A stretch of DNA of 64,000 bases from CBDDBK01 sp965225715 (GTDB lineage Bacteria > Bacteroidota > Bacteroidia > Cytophagales > Flammeovirgaceae): positions 806,001-870,000 of the forward strand of contig CBDDBK010000002.1 in assembly GCA_965225715.1 (NCBI GenBank), read 5' to 3'. Shown here piece after piece: positions 56,600 to 64,000 of this stretch. Below the pieces are notes generated by a model. That model did not search any database and was not told where the DNA came from. It was given only the letters and a program-made list of their open reading frames with translations. The position numbers were made by a program, and so were the translations under genes. Position 1 is the first letter of the stretch. The number at the start of each line of letters is the position of its first letter.

Positions 56600-57090
56600 T
56601 ATAGTTATCCACATTTATTAAAAGGTTATCCACATAATGTTTATTTTTATTCACATTTAATTCACAAAATTCTTTAATTATCCACATAATAAAGCATTTT
56701 TAAATATTGATGTGGATAAACATTGTTTTATTAACAAACAATTAGCAGTTATTAACAAGTTATCCACAATCCTTATTTCGTTTAAAAATTAACTTTAATT
56801 GCTTATTTAATCGATCTAAATTGTAAATTTTTATACATATAGTTTTTTGTTTAGAAAAGGTATCTATTTAAAGTCTTTTTTTTATCATTTGAAAATCACT
56901 GGTTTTTAAAATACCAATTTTTTAACCTTACATAACAAAATAATCTTTACCAATAACTTACAAAAAAAATAAAATTTTGTTATTTTTTACGGTTATTAGC
57001 CATTAAATTAAACAGCTACTTTTTACTCTAAAAGTTTTAATAACAAAAAAGGATAAGTTTTTTGTTTTAAAAATAAACTTATCCACTTAT
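56600..57090. other. oriC: Putative chromosomal replication origin (oriC), DnaA-box cluster
   Basis: Five perfect DnaA boxes TTATCCACA occur in 164 bp: 56605-56613, 56626-56634, 56678-56686, 56711-56719 (reverse strand) and 56760-56768. A one-mismatch box TTATTCACA is at 56647 and TTATCCACT is at 57079. The stretch between them is extremely AT-rich and free of genes for over 800 bp, as expected of a DNA unwinding element. dnaA is not adjacent, which is common in Bacteroidota. The assignment rests on box density, not on GC skew. Confidence 0.8.
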
Positions 57091-57297
57091 TAACATCCTT
57101 GAAGAAGATAGTTTTAATTAATTTAAGTTTTTTAATTTTCTTTCTATGTTATTTCAAAATGTGAATAACTAAATAATATAAATGCCGTTTTAAAAATGCA
57201 TATATACTTTTTATTAAAATAAATAGGGCTTTCTATATCTATATCAATGAATTAAATACCTAAAAATCCATTTACAATATTAACAGACTATAAAACG

Positions 57298-58086
57298 ATG
57301 AAAAATTTTAAAAATATTGATATTGTTGAAAAACAAGGTTTTCTTATAATTAAACTTGATAGAAGTAAAGTTAACGCTATTAATCTAGATTTAATTGAAG
57401 ATTTAAGTACTGTTTGGAATCAGATAGTTAGAAATGATAATTATCGGGGTGTTGTTTTGACAGGACAGCAAGGGTATTTTAGTGCAGGTTTAGATCTTTT
57501 TGAATTGCTAGATAAATCCAAAAAAGAGATTAAATATGTTTGGTCTCAATTTTTAACCCTTCAACAGAACCTACTTATTTATCCAAAACCTTTTATTTGT
57601 GCTGTCTCAGGCTATGCACTTGGCGCTGGTTGCATGTTGGCTTCTTGTGCCGATTATAGAATTATGGCCAGAGGCGAAAGACATAAAATTGGAATGCCTG
57701 AAGTATTAATGAACCTTTATATGCCAGATATGTGGCACGAGTTATACAGTTATTGGCTTGGAGGGTCAGCAAAAGCTTTGGATTACCTATTTAATAGTCG
57801 TTTATTTTTAGCCGAAGAAGCTTTGAAAGTCGGCTTGGTAAATCAGGTCTGTGAACTTGAAGATATTAATGATAAAAGTGAGAAGGTCATGACTCGTTGG
57901 TTAAAAAGTAGTGATTTTGTTTTACAAAAAACGAAATTTACGTTAAGAAAAAAACTCTTAGAAAAAGTTAAAATTAATCCCATAGAGGTTGCCGAGGCAA
58001 TTACTCAAGATTGGGATAATCCAGAAACAACAGCAGCGATTAAAAATTTTGTAACTATGAGAAAGCAAAAAAAAACATATCTTTAA
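57298..58086 (+). CDS. Enoyl-CoA hydratase/isomerase (crotonase) family protein
   Basis: 262 residues with the crotonase oxyanion-hole motifs YFSAGLDLFEL (about 60-70) and SGYALGAGCMLASCADYRIM (about 104-123). The first catalytic Glu of true hydratases (GGGCE) is replaced by Met (GAGCM), while a Glu in GMPEV (residue 135) remains. This pattern fits isomerase or other crotonase reactions better than hydration. The helical C-terminus with its trimer interface is present. The substrate is unknown. No beta-oxidation genes are nearby. Confidence 0.85.
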   Translation: MKNFKNIDIVEKQGFLIIKLDRSKVNAINLDLIEDLSTVWNQIVRNDNYRGVVLTGQQGYFSAGLDLFELLDKSKKEIKYVWSQFLTLQQNLLIYPKPFICAVSGYALGAGCMLASCADYRIMARGERHKIGMPEVLMNLYMPDMWHELYSYWLGGSAKALDYLFNSRLFLAEEALKVGLVNQVCELEDINDKSEKVMTRWLKSSDFVLQKTKFTLRKKLLEKVKINPIEVAEAITQDWDNPETTAAIKNFVTMRKQKKTYL

Positions 58087-58108
58087 GAACTAAGAAAATC
58101 AAGGAGTT

Positions 58109-58202
58109 ATACTCAGGTTACTTGAAAAAGAGAGTTTTTTGGATTCTAACCTATTGGTATTGAAACTTAACGTTTCGCAAAATAAAATAGCTTTTCTATA
58201 AT
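58109..58202 (+). repeat. 95-bp dispersed intergenic repeat, copy 8 (inverted)
   Basis: A plus-oriented copy between the crotonase and the GH113-like gene: TACTTGAAAAAGAGAG, then CTAACCTATTGGTATTG, CTTAACGTTTCGC and AAATAGCTTTTCTAT. Confidence 0.8.
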
Positions 58203-58271
58203 ATATAAAGAATTAAAACTATAAAATAGACTAAAAAATCCCCTTTTTTATTTAAATGACTATAAAGTCTA

Positions 58272-60074
58272 ATGTTAAAATTTTTAATATACTCTCTTTT
58301 TTTACTTGTAAGTCTTTTTACTTTTCAATGTAAGTCTAAAAAGTTTTTAGGCTCTTCAGATTCTAATGATGAAATTAGAGTTAATTATTTGAAAAAGACA
58401 TCAAAAATAGCCTTTGAAGACGCTGAAAATCCAAAACAGAACCTTAAAATAGAACAAAAAATAGATTTTGATAAACTCATTTATCGTTTTGAAGGTTATT
58501 TTGAAAATAAAGAAATTGAACGAATTAAAACTTTTTTTGAAAAAAGTTTGATCAATACAATAGACTTTATTCAAAATTTTACTCAAAAAAAAATAGAACA
58601 AAACTTGACTATTGTTATTTATGAATCGATAGAAAAAAAGACTTTAAAAACCAAAAATCCTCAGTCAAATCATTTTGACTTTAAAACTAAAACTTTTTAT
58701 ACAACTTCAAATGCTTATACGCTTTTAAAAGAAGAAGAAGGGATTCAATCTTTATTTTTAAAATTGTTATTGGAAAAGCCTTACTACAAGTCATTTGAAG
58801 AAGGTTTAGCAACTTATTTAACCCCTAACTGGCAAGCAGAGGGCTTTTATTTTTGGGCAAAGCAATTTATAGAAGCAGATTATCCTTTTTCTTTTAAAAT
58901 ACTGCTTAATGATGCGTTGTACTTGGCGCATTCTGATTATATACGTAAGAGTTATGCAGCCCTTTGGGTAGCTTATTTGATAGAACAATATGGTAAAACT
59001 ACTTTTTTAACGTATTATAGTCAAAATCAGCCTTTTGAAGAATTTTTTGATTTTAAATATATACTTAAAAATTATCGATCTGCTAAAAATCAAAATCATA
59101 TTAATAAAAATCTTATAAAGAAACTTCCATTTTTAAAAGGTTTTAATTTTGCTCATGAAGGTTACCAAGTTTACAATGGATATATGGGGCATTTAATACT
59201 GCCTTCTCTTGATAGGTTAAAAAACCTTAATGTCAATACAATAGCCATAGTACCTTACACGTATATGGCTAATCCTGAAAAACCAACACCTTTAAAAATT
59301 CCTAAAGAGCCGGGTGCTGAAAATGACCAAAGTGTCTTATTCACTAATTTTATGGCAAAAGAAAAAGGTTTTATCACTATGTTAAAACCTCAAATATGGC
59401 TAAGAAATAGCTGGCCTGGCGATATAGAAATGAAGAGTTCTGAAGATTGGAAAACATTTTTTGACTATTATAGACGTTGGATATTGCATTATGCTTTTAT
59501 AAGTCAAAAACATGAAATAGATTTATTTTGTATTGGGGTAGAAATGACAAAAGTTGCTGTTGAACATCCAGACTTTTGGCGAAAGCTCATTAAAGATGTC
59601 CAAAAAATTTACAAAGGAAAAATTACATACGCAGCTAATTGGTATAAGGCTTTTGAATATGTTGAGTTTTGGAATATGTTAGATTATGTTTCTATAAATT
59701 TTTATTTTCCTTTGAGTCAAGAAGCTAACCCAACTAAAACAACATTAAAAAAGAATTTTATAAAATATTATGCAAATTTACAAATCATTGCTCAACGTTA
59801 TAAAAAACCACTTTTATTTACTGAAATTGGTTTTAGAAGTTCAGAAACACCTTGGATAAACCCTCATGCTGTTCCCAAAAATGGATTATATAGCCCTGAT
59901 AATCAATCTTTATGTTATGAAACTGTTTTGGAAGTTTTGCAAGAACAAAACAATTATGCAGGTATTTATTGGTGGAAATGGCCTTCTTATTTAGAGTATA
60001 GCCAGCACAGATTATTGAGTTTTACACCTTGTCAAAAACCAGCTGAAAAAATTATTTCAGAGGCATTTAAATAA
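58272..60074 (+). CDS. Lipoprotein with inactive peptidase-like and GH113-like glycosidase domains
   Basis: 600 residues. The signal MLKFLIYSLFLLVSLFTFQ precedes Cys20, but Gln at -1 is unusual for a lipobox. Residues about 60-285 resemble a gluzincin (M1-like) domain: SFEEGLATYLTP at 174-185 matches the third-ligand helix, but no HExxH is visible, so this part is probably inactive. Residues about 290-600 look like a GH113-type TIM barrel: GFNFAHEGYQVYNGYMG, LNVNTIAIVPYTYMANP, a likely acid/base Glu424 in CIGVEMTK and a likely nucleophile Glu518 in LLFTEIGFRSSE, then YWWKWPSY. GH113 members act on beta-mannans; the substrate here is inference. It is followed after 20 bp by a BtrH-like gene, so probably an operon. 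Confidence 0.8.
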   Translation: MLKFLIYSLFLLVSLFTFQCKSKKFLGSSDSNDEIRVNYLKKTSKIAFEDAENPKQNLKIEQKIDFDKLIYRFEGYFENKEIERIKTFFEKSLINTIDFIQNFTQKKIEQNLTIVIYESIEKKTLKTKNPQSNHFDFKTKTFYTTSNAYTLLKEEEGIQSLFLKLLLEKPYYKSFEEGLATYLTPNWQAEGFYFWAKQFIEADYPFSFKILLNDALYLAHSDYIRKSYAALWVAYLIEQYGKTTFLTYYSQNQPFEEFFDFKYILKNYRSAKNQNHINKNLIKKLPFLKGFNFAHEGYQVYNGYMGHLILPSLDRLKNLNVNTIAIVPYTYMANPEKPTPLKIPKEPGAENDQSVLFTNFMAKEKGFITMLKPQIWLRNSWPGDIEMKSSEDWKTFFDYYRRWILHYAFISQKHEIDLFCIGVEMTKVAVEHPDFWRKLIKDVQKIYKGKITYAANWYKAFEYVEFWNMLDYVSINFYFPLSQEANPTKTTLKKNFIKYYANLQIIAQRYKKPLLFTEIGFRSSETPWINPHAVPKNGLYSPDNQSLCYETVLEVLQEQNNYAGIYWWKWPSYLEYSQHRLLSFTPCQKPAEKIISEAFK

Positions 60075-60094
60075 ACTATTATAACTTTAATAAA

Positions 60095-60481
60095 ATGATA
60101 ATTAAAGATTTCAAACCCTTTGTTGGAAAACATTGCGAAACAACAGCAACAGGAAGTTTGTTGAATCAAATAGGAATAGAACTTTCTGAGCCAATGTTAT
60201 TTGGAATTGGAGAAGGCTTAAGTTATGGAGTGTTTAATTTTAAGTCGATGCCATTTCCATTTATTGGAGGTCGTCCACGTTCCGGCGAAATTACTGAAAA
60301 AATATGTAAACATTTAAAATTAGATTTACAGGTTAAAGAAACATCTTCTGTTAAAAAAGCGTGGCAAAACGTCCAAATTGAAATTGAACGTACTAAATCA
60401 GTGGGTCTACAACTGGATTGCTATCATTTAGAATATTTTAAAAATAAAATTCATTTTGCTGGGCATTACGCTTGTATATAA
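60095..60481 (+). CDS. BtrH N-terminal domain protein, short
   Basis: 128 residues matching only the N-terminal part of the BtrH family: FVGKHCETTATGSLLNQIG with the Cys14 region, LSEPMLFGIGEGLSYG, FPFIGGRPRSGEITEKI and HFAGHYACI. Family members of about 330 aa act as acyltransferase-type enzymes (butirosin biosynthesis BtrH). The ORF stops after HYACI, and no continuation is seen in other frames before the convergent Sua5 gene. It is either a genuinely short protein or a truncated gene. It probably shares a transcript with the GH113-like gene. Confidence 0.7.
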   Translation: MIIKDFKPFVGKHCETTATGSLLNQIGIELSEPMLFGIGEGLSYGVFNFKSMPFPFIGGRPRSGEITEKICKHLKLDLQVKETSSVKKAWQNVQIEIERTKSVGLQLDCYHLEYFKNKIHFAGHYACI

Positions 60482-60721
60482 AATAAAAAGTTTTATCATA
60501 AAAACTTATCTCCTTAAATTATCATAAAAATTTAGAAAATATATTTTGAAATAGTTGAATCTAAACAATTATAGTTTTAATATTTGTCTTTTTAAATCTT
60601 AATTATCAATATTTTACATACAAATAAAACTTTAGTTACTTCTGACTCATTATATTATTTCATAATTATATTTACTCAAATAATAATAAAATAATTGATT
60701 GATTATCAATTTATAAATATT

Positions 60722-61342
60722 CTACCAGATAACTTCTCCTAATCCTTGTCGAATCAACTCTATATTATTGTTTAAACAGTTTACTATTGTAGAAGGTTCA
60801 TTTTTTCCAACTCCTCCATCTATAACTAAATCTACTTGTTTTTTATAGGTCTCAAAAATATCAAAAGGATCGGTATAATAATTAAGGATTTCATCATCAT
60901 TTTTTATTGAAGTATTGATAAGAGGATTGCCTAATTGTTTGCAGATTAAATTAATGATATTATTGTTTGGGATTCTGATGCCAATTTCTTTTTTCTTTTT
61001 ACTCAACATTTTAGGAACATGTGAACTGGCAGGTAAAATAAATGTATAAGGACCTGGAAGACATTGATTCATAACTCTAAATGTTGGTTTATCTATTTTT
61101 GCATAGTAGCTTAAATTAGATAAATCTTTGCAGATAAGTGATAGTTTTAATTTATCAGATTTAATACCTTTCAGTTGAGAAATTCGTTCTATGGCTTTTT
61201 TATTTTTAAAATCACAACCCAATCCGTATATGGTATCTGTAGGATAGATAACAATTCCACCACTATTTAAACAACTAATAACAGTATTTATTTTTCGTGT
61301 TCCCGGATTATTGGGATTGATTTTAAGCAAGTCTGCTTTCAT
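60722..61342 (-). CDS. L-threonylcarbamoyladenylate synthase (Sua5/YrdC/YciO family)
   Basis: 206 residues. The YrdC motif GGIVIYPTDTIYGLGCDFKN is at about 29-48, with IERISQLKGIKSDKLKLSLICKDL, PGPYTFILPAS, GIRIPN and a C-terminal STIVNCL...LIRQGLGE. It makes threonylcarbamoyl-AMP from Thr, bicarbonate and ATP for tRNA A37 modification, and works with TsaB (16692-17441). No Sua5-specific C-terminal domain is present, so TsaC-like. YciO-type paralogs share the fold and cannot be excluded. Confidence 0.88.
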   Translation of the reverse strand: MKADLLKINPNNPGTRKINTVISCLNSGGIVIYPTDTIYGLGCDFKNKKAIERISQLKGIKSDKLKLSLICKDLSNLSYYAKIDKPTFRVMNQCLPGPYTFILPASSHVPKMLSKKKKEIGIRIPNNNIINLICKQLGNPLINTSIKNDDEILNYYTDPFDIFETYKKQVDLVIDGGVGKNEPSTIVNCLNNNIELIRQGLGEVIW

Positions 61343-61419
61343 TTGTTATTACAATTAGAATAATTTATATCAAAAGATTAAAATAGTTTTTATTTCTAAA
61401 CACAAAATTAATTATAGAT

Positions 61420-61917
61420 TTATTTTTAATAAGCCCAGTAGTTTTGGTAAAAATATAATCAATCCGATTAATAAAGCATTTAAGGCACTTAGAAATACAG
61501 CAGCAGCAGATAAATAGACTCTATGCACTAATTTTTTTGCATGGTATAAAATGCACAAAATGTATTTTATTGAAAACCAAATATTTCAAAATATCTAAAA
61601 TCACCAAAAAATTTTACAACATAAAGTCTAATCTTTAATTTTTTTTATTAAATTATGTTTTTGGAGTGACATAAAGTCTGCTATATTTTCAATTGCTGAG
61701 TTTATTACTTCAATTGTAATAACAAAGCCTATACAAAAAATAATACTAATCCACTCAAAAATAGATAGTTTTAAAATAAAGCTAAAGACAATAACAGAAC
61801 ATGAAATCAATAAATGTATTCTTGAATTGTGTTCCTCTTGGATTAAATTTTTAAACCATTAAAAGCAAATTTAAAACTTTGTAATCTTTTTAAAACTGAA
61901 AACTTTTGTCGTTTCAT
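61420..61917 (-). pseudogene. dgkA: Diacylglycerol kinase (DgkA), frameshifted and interrupted
   Basis: The start ATG at 61917 reads MKRQKFSVLKRLQSFKFAFNGLK, a typical DgkA start. One base is missing in TTAAAAATTTAATCC (about 61848), so the next part (LIQEEHNSRIHLLISC) is in another frame. It then runs through the core IEVINSAIENIADFMSLQKHNLIKKIKD to a stop at 61628. After a gap of about 90 bp the expected C-terminal helix resumes at about 61525 (YLSAAAVFLSALNALLIGLIIFLPKLL). The gap is bounded by inverted TAGACT(T/C)TATG ends, which suggests a small mobile insertion. Undecaprenol/diacylglycerol kinase activity is probably lost unless another copy exists. Confidence 0.75.
61529..61632. mobile_element. 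Small MITE-like insertion inside dgkA
   Basis: About 100 bp, with inverted ends CATAGAGTCTA-type and TAGACTTTATG-type (minus-strand reading), no coding capacity, splitting dgkA between KIKD and the last helix. A similar end is at 54005-54015. Confidence 0.45.
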
Positions 61918-61984
61918 TAAATTATTTTATACTCCAAAAATGATTTTTAATTTCATTACAAAGTTTTAAAGATTAATTTAATTT

Positions 61985-64000
61985 TTAGTTTCTATGCCAA
62001 TTAGCAATACGTAAAATATCGGCAAAGACACCGGCAGATGTTACTTCAGAACCTGCTCCAGCACCCTTGATAATTAGAGGAAAATCATTATATCTTTCTG
62101 TTTTAAAAAGAAAAATATTATCACTACCTTTTACATTAAAGAAGGGGTGTTTAGCATTTATAGTTTGCAAAGAAACTTTAGCTTTACCTTCTTCAAAAGT
62201 AGCAATGACACTATATTTTTTATTTTCCTTTTCAACTTGTATTAACTTTTGTTTAAAAATAGGGTCATACTGGCTTAAGGTATTTAAAAAGTCATTTACA
62301 TTTTCTATAGAAAGGTATTTTTTTGGAATGAAAGGTTCTATGTCAATGTCTTCCAATTCTAATTGCGCTCCACATTCTCGAGCTAAAATTAAAATTTTAC
62401 GAGCTACATCAATCAAGCCTAAATCTACTCGAGGATCTGGTTCGGTTAATCCATTTTCTTTAGCGCTTTTTACAACTTTGGAGAGCGGATTATTAGAACT
62501 AACATGATTAAAAATATAATTTAACGTTCCAGATAAAATGGCTTCTATTTTTAAAACCTTATCGCCACTATTTATTAGATCCTGAATAGTACTTACAATA
62601 GGTAGTCCGGCTCCTACATTTGTTTCATATAAAAAAGGAATACCCCGTTTAGCAACTATATTTTTTAATTTTTTGTAAAAAGTATAATCCATAGAACAAG
62701 CAACTTTATTGGGAGTAACAATAGAAATACTTTTGTTCAATATTTGGGTATATTTTGGAATAGGTCGGCTACTGGCTGTACAATCAACAAAAATGGAGTT
62801 TCGCAAATTGTACTCTATCATTTCATTGGTAAAAGCATCTAAATCGGCTACTTTATCTGTTTCATCTAAATATTTAAGAGCTTTTGAAAGAAGTATACTT
62901 TCAAAAGCTATCAACATTTTTCTCGAATTAATCAATCCAACTAAACGTATTTCTAAATGCTGTTCTTGCAAAAGTTTTTTTTGAGCTTGAATAAGTTGTT
63001 TGATCAAAGTTTTGGCAATTTGTCCGGATCCGACTATAAATAAATTAATTTGTTTGGTATCGGAAAGGAAAAAGGCTTCATGAATAAGATTTAAAGATTT
63101 TCTTTCATCTTGTTTTTTAACAACAAAAGAAATATTCATTTCTGAAGAACCTTGAGCTATGGCTAAAACATTAACCCCACTTTTTCCTAAGGCTTTAAAG
63201 AGGGTGCCTGCTACTCCGGGAATTTCTCGCATATTGCTACCTACAATAGCTATAATTATTAAATTTGTAACAATATTTACTTTATTAATTTGTTGGTTTC
63301 TGATTTCTTTATGAAATTCTTTTTCAAGTATTTGGCTTGCTCTTTCTGAAATATCTGTTTTAACAGCTACAGTTATAGAGTGTTCAGAAGATGCTTGCGA
63401 AATAAGGATAATATTAATATTGTGTTCACTCAAAACGGAAAACATTCGGTTGGCGCTTCCAGTAACACCAACAATACCAGAACCTGATAAGGTAACTAAA
63501 GCTATATCTTGCATACTTGAAATACCTTTTATCTTTTGGGGGGTATTAGAAATGCTTTCATTGACAAGTGTGCCGTGATGGGAAGGGTTAAAAGTGTTTT
63601 TGATAAGTATAGGGATATTTTTTTTGTACACAGGTTGAACTGTTTTGGCATGCAAGATTTTAGCACCAAAATAAGACATTTCTATGGCTTCTAGATAATT
63701 AATATGTTTAAGTGTAAGGGCTTTTTTAACTTTTTTAGGATCAGCAGTCATAATTCCATTGACGTCAGTCCATATTTCAAGTTTTTCAGCGCCTAAGGAA
63801 GCAGCTAAAATAGATGCTGTATAATCAGACCCTCCTCTTCCTAAAGTAGTAGTTTTTTTTTTTAGATTATTGGCTATAAAACCTGTAATAATATGAACAG
63901 TATTCAAGTTTCTTTCAAAATAAGATTTAATCTTTAAATTTGTCTGTTCAAAATCCACTAAAGAATCCTTATAATTATCATTGGTAAAAATAATTTCTCG
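61985..64000 (-). CDS. thrA: Bifunctional aspartokinase/homoserine dehydrogenase (5' end outside window)
   Basis: The frame remains open to base 64000, so the GTG at 63958 is not the start and the N-terminal aspartokinase residues lie beyond the window. Seen here: the kinase C-half (TLGRGGSDYTASILAASL, EIWTDVNGIMTADP), two ACT domains (about residues 150-300 of the visible part; TLSGSGIVGVTGSANRMFSVLSEHNINI), and the homoserine dehydrogenase (NLFIVGSGQIAKTLI NAD(P)-binding; VDCTASSRPIPKYTQIL; NVGAGLPIVSTIQDLINSGDKVLKIEAILSGTLNYIF; catalytic-region Asp in LTEPDPRVDLGLIDVARKILILARE). ThrA catalyses the first and third steps from aspartate to threonine/methionine. Expected thrB and thrC are not seen downstream; the neighbour is the broken dgkA. 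Confidence 0.93.
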   Translation of the reverse strand, partial: REIIFTNDNYKDSLVDFEQTNLKIKSYFERNLNTVHIITGFIANNLKKKTTTLGRGGSDYTASILAASLGAEKLEIWTDVNGIMTADPKKVKKALTLKHINYLEAIEMSYFGAKILHAKTVQPVYKKNIPILIKNTFNPSHHGTLVNESISNTPQKIKGISSMQDIALVTLSGSGIVGVTGSANRMFSVLSEHNINIILISQASSEHSITVAVKTDISERASQILEKEFHKEIRNQQINKVNIVTNLIIIAIVGSNMREIPGVAGTLFKALGKSGVNVLAIAQGSSEMNISFVVKKQDERKSLNLIHEAFFLSDTKQINLFIVGSGQIAKTLIKQLIQAQKKLLQEQHLEIRLVGLINSRKMLIAFESILLSKALKYLDETDKVADLDAFTNEMIEYNLRNSIFVDCTASSRPIPKYTQILNKSISIVTPNKVACSMDYTFYKKLKNIVAKRGIPFLYETNVGAGLPIVSTIQDLINSGDKVLKIEAILSGTLNYIFNHVSSNNPLSKVVKSAKENGLTEPDPRVDLGLIDVARKILILARECGAQLELEDIDIEPFIPKKYLSIENVNDFLNTLSQYDPIFKQKLIQVEKENKKYSVIATFEEGKAKVSLQTINAKHPFFNVKGSDNIFLFKTERYNDFPLIIKGAGAGSEVTSAGVFADILRIANWHRN

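Noticed and set aside
1..64000. A DGR reverse transcriptase, Avd-like protein or template repeat within the window
   Set aside because: No ORF with reverse-transcriptase motifs (such as YxDD) was found, and the framework TCGCGGGTGGCT occurs only in the three variable regions.

Overview
The window is an AT-rich chromosomal segment from a member of the Bacteroidota, probably a gliding Cytophagales-like lineage. The evidence is a full-length SprA (the type IX secretion translocon and gliding protein), a GldJ-type lipoprotein, a single long RelA/SpoT, a fused aspartokinase/homoserine dehydrogenase, and BACON domains. No 16S rRNA or other marker lies in the window, so placement below phylum is inference. 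No rRNA, tRNA or cas gene was seen.

Layout. 1-2.8 kb: the end of an Ig-like repeat protein and a gldJ-like gene. 2.8-4.3 kb: a graveyard of IS630, IS1, IS5 and IS4 fragments. 4.3-13 kb: an accessory island on the minus strand with an Rpn/PD-(D/E)XK protein, a BACON-cadherin-Kelch surface protein, a secreted caspase, a DUF5683 protein, a REP-associated tyrosine transposase (RAYT), an array of palindromic repeats, and a frameshifted BACON-cadherin-FGE surface protein. 14.3-27.8 kb: core genes relA/spoT, tsaB, sprA, murD, xerD. 28-33 kb: five tandem near-identical Rpn genes, each separated by the same intergenic repeat of about 95 bp. 33-53 kb: a plus-strand accessory island with four more BACON-cadherin proteins, a nested IS4/IS630 element, three hypothetical genes, a 2 kb REP array, a second RAYT, Rpn remnants and an IS1 remnant. 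The two islands are related and inverted relative to each other. 54-64 kb: core genes (O-methyltransferase, mgtE, crotonase, a GH113-like lipoprotein, a BtrH fragment, Sua5, a broken dgkA, thrA) and a cluster of five perfect DnaA boxes that looks like the replication origin.

The most notable system is the family of six large surface proteins. They share a signal sequence, a BACON domain and two to four cadherin-like repeats. They end either in Kelch repeats or in an FGE-sulfatase (C-type-lectin fold) domain. In the three closely related FGE copies the last 42 codons differ sharply while the sequence before them is almost the same. The changes sit at codon positions 1 and 2 of NNC/NNT codons, usually at a column where one paralog keeps adenine. 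This is the signature of a diversity-generating retroelement (DGR). A conserved small hairpin follows each stop codon. The fourth FGE copy carries a different variable-region type. No reverse transcriptase or template repeat is in the window, so mutagenesis would have to act in trans from elsewhere. RAYT-type REP palindromes, tandem arrays of orphan Kelch gene ends and shared 5' leaders suggest a locus built for shuffling and diversifying surface adhesins. Frameshifts in several family members may be real decay, phase switching or assembly error in repeats; the sequence alone cannot separate these.
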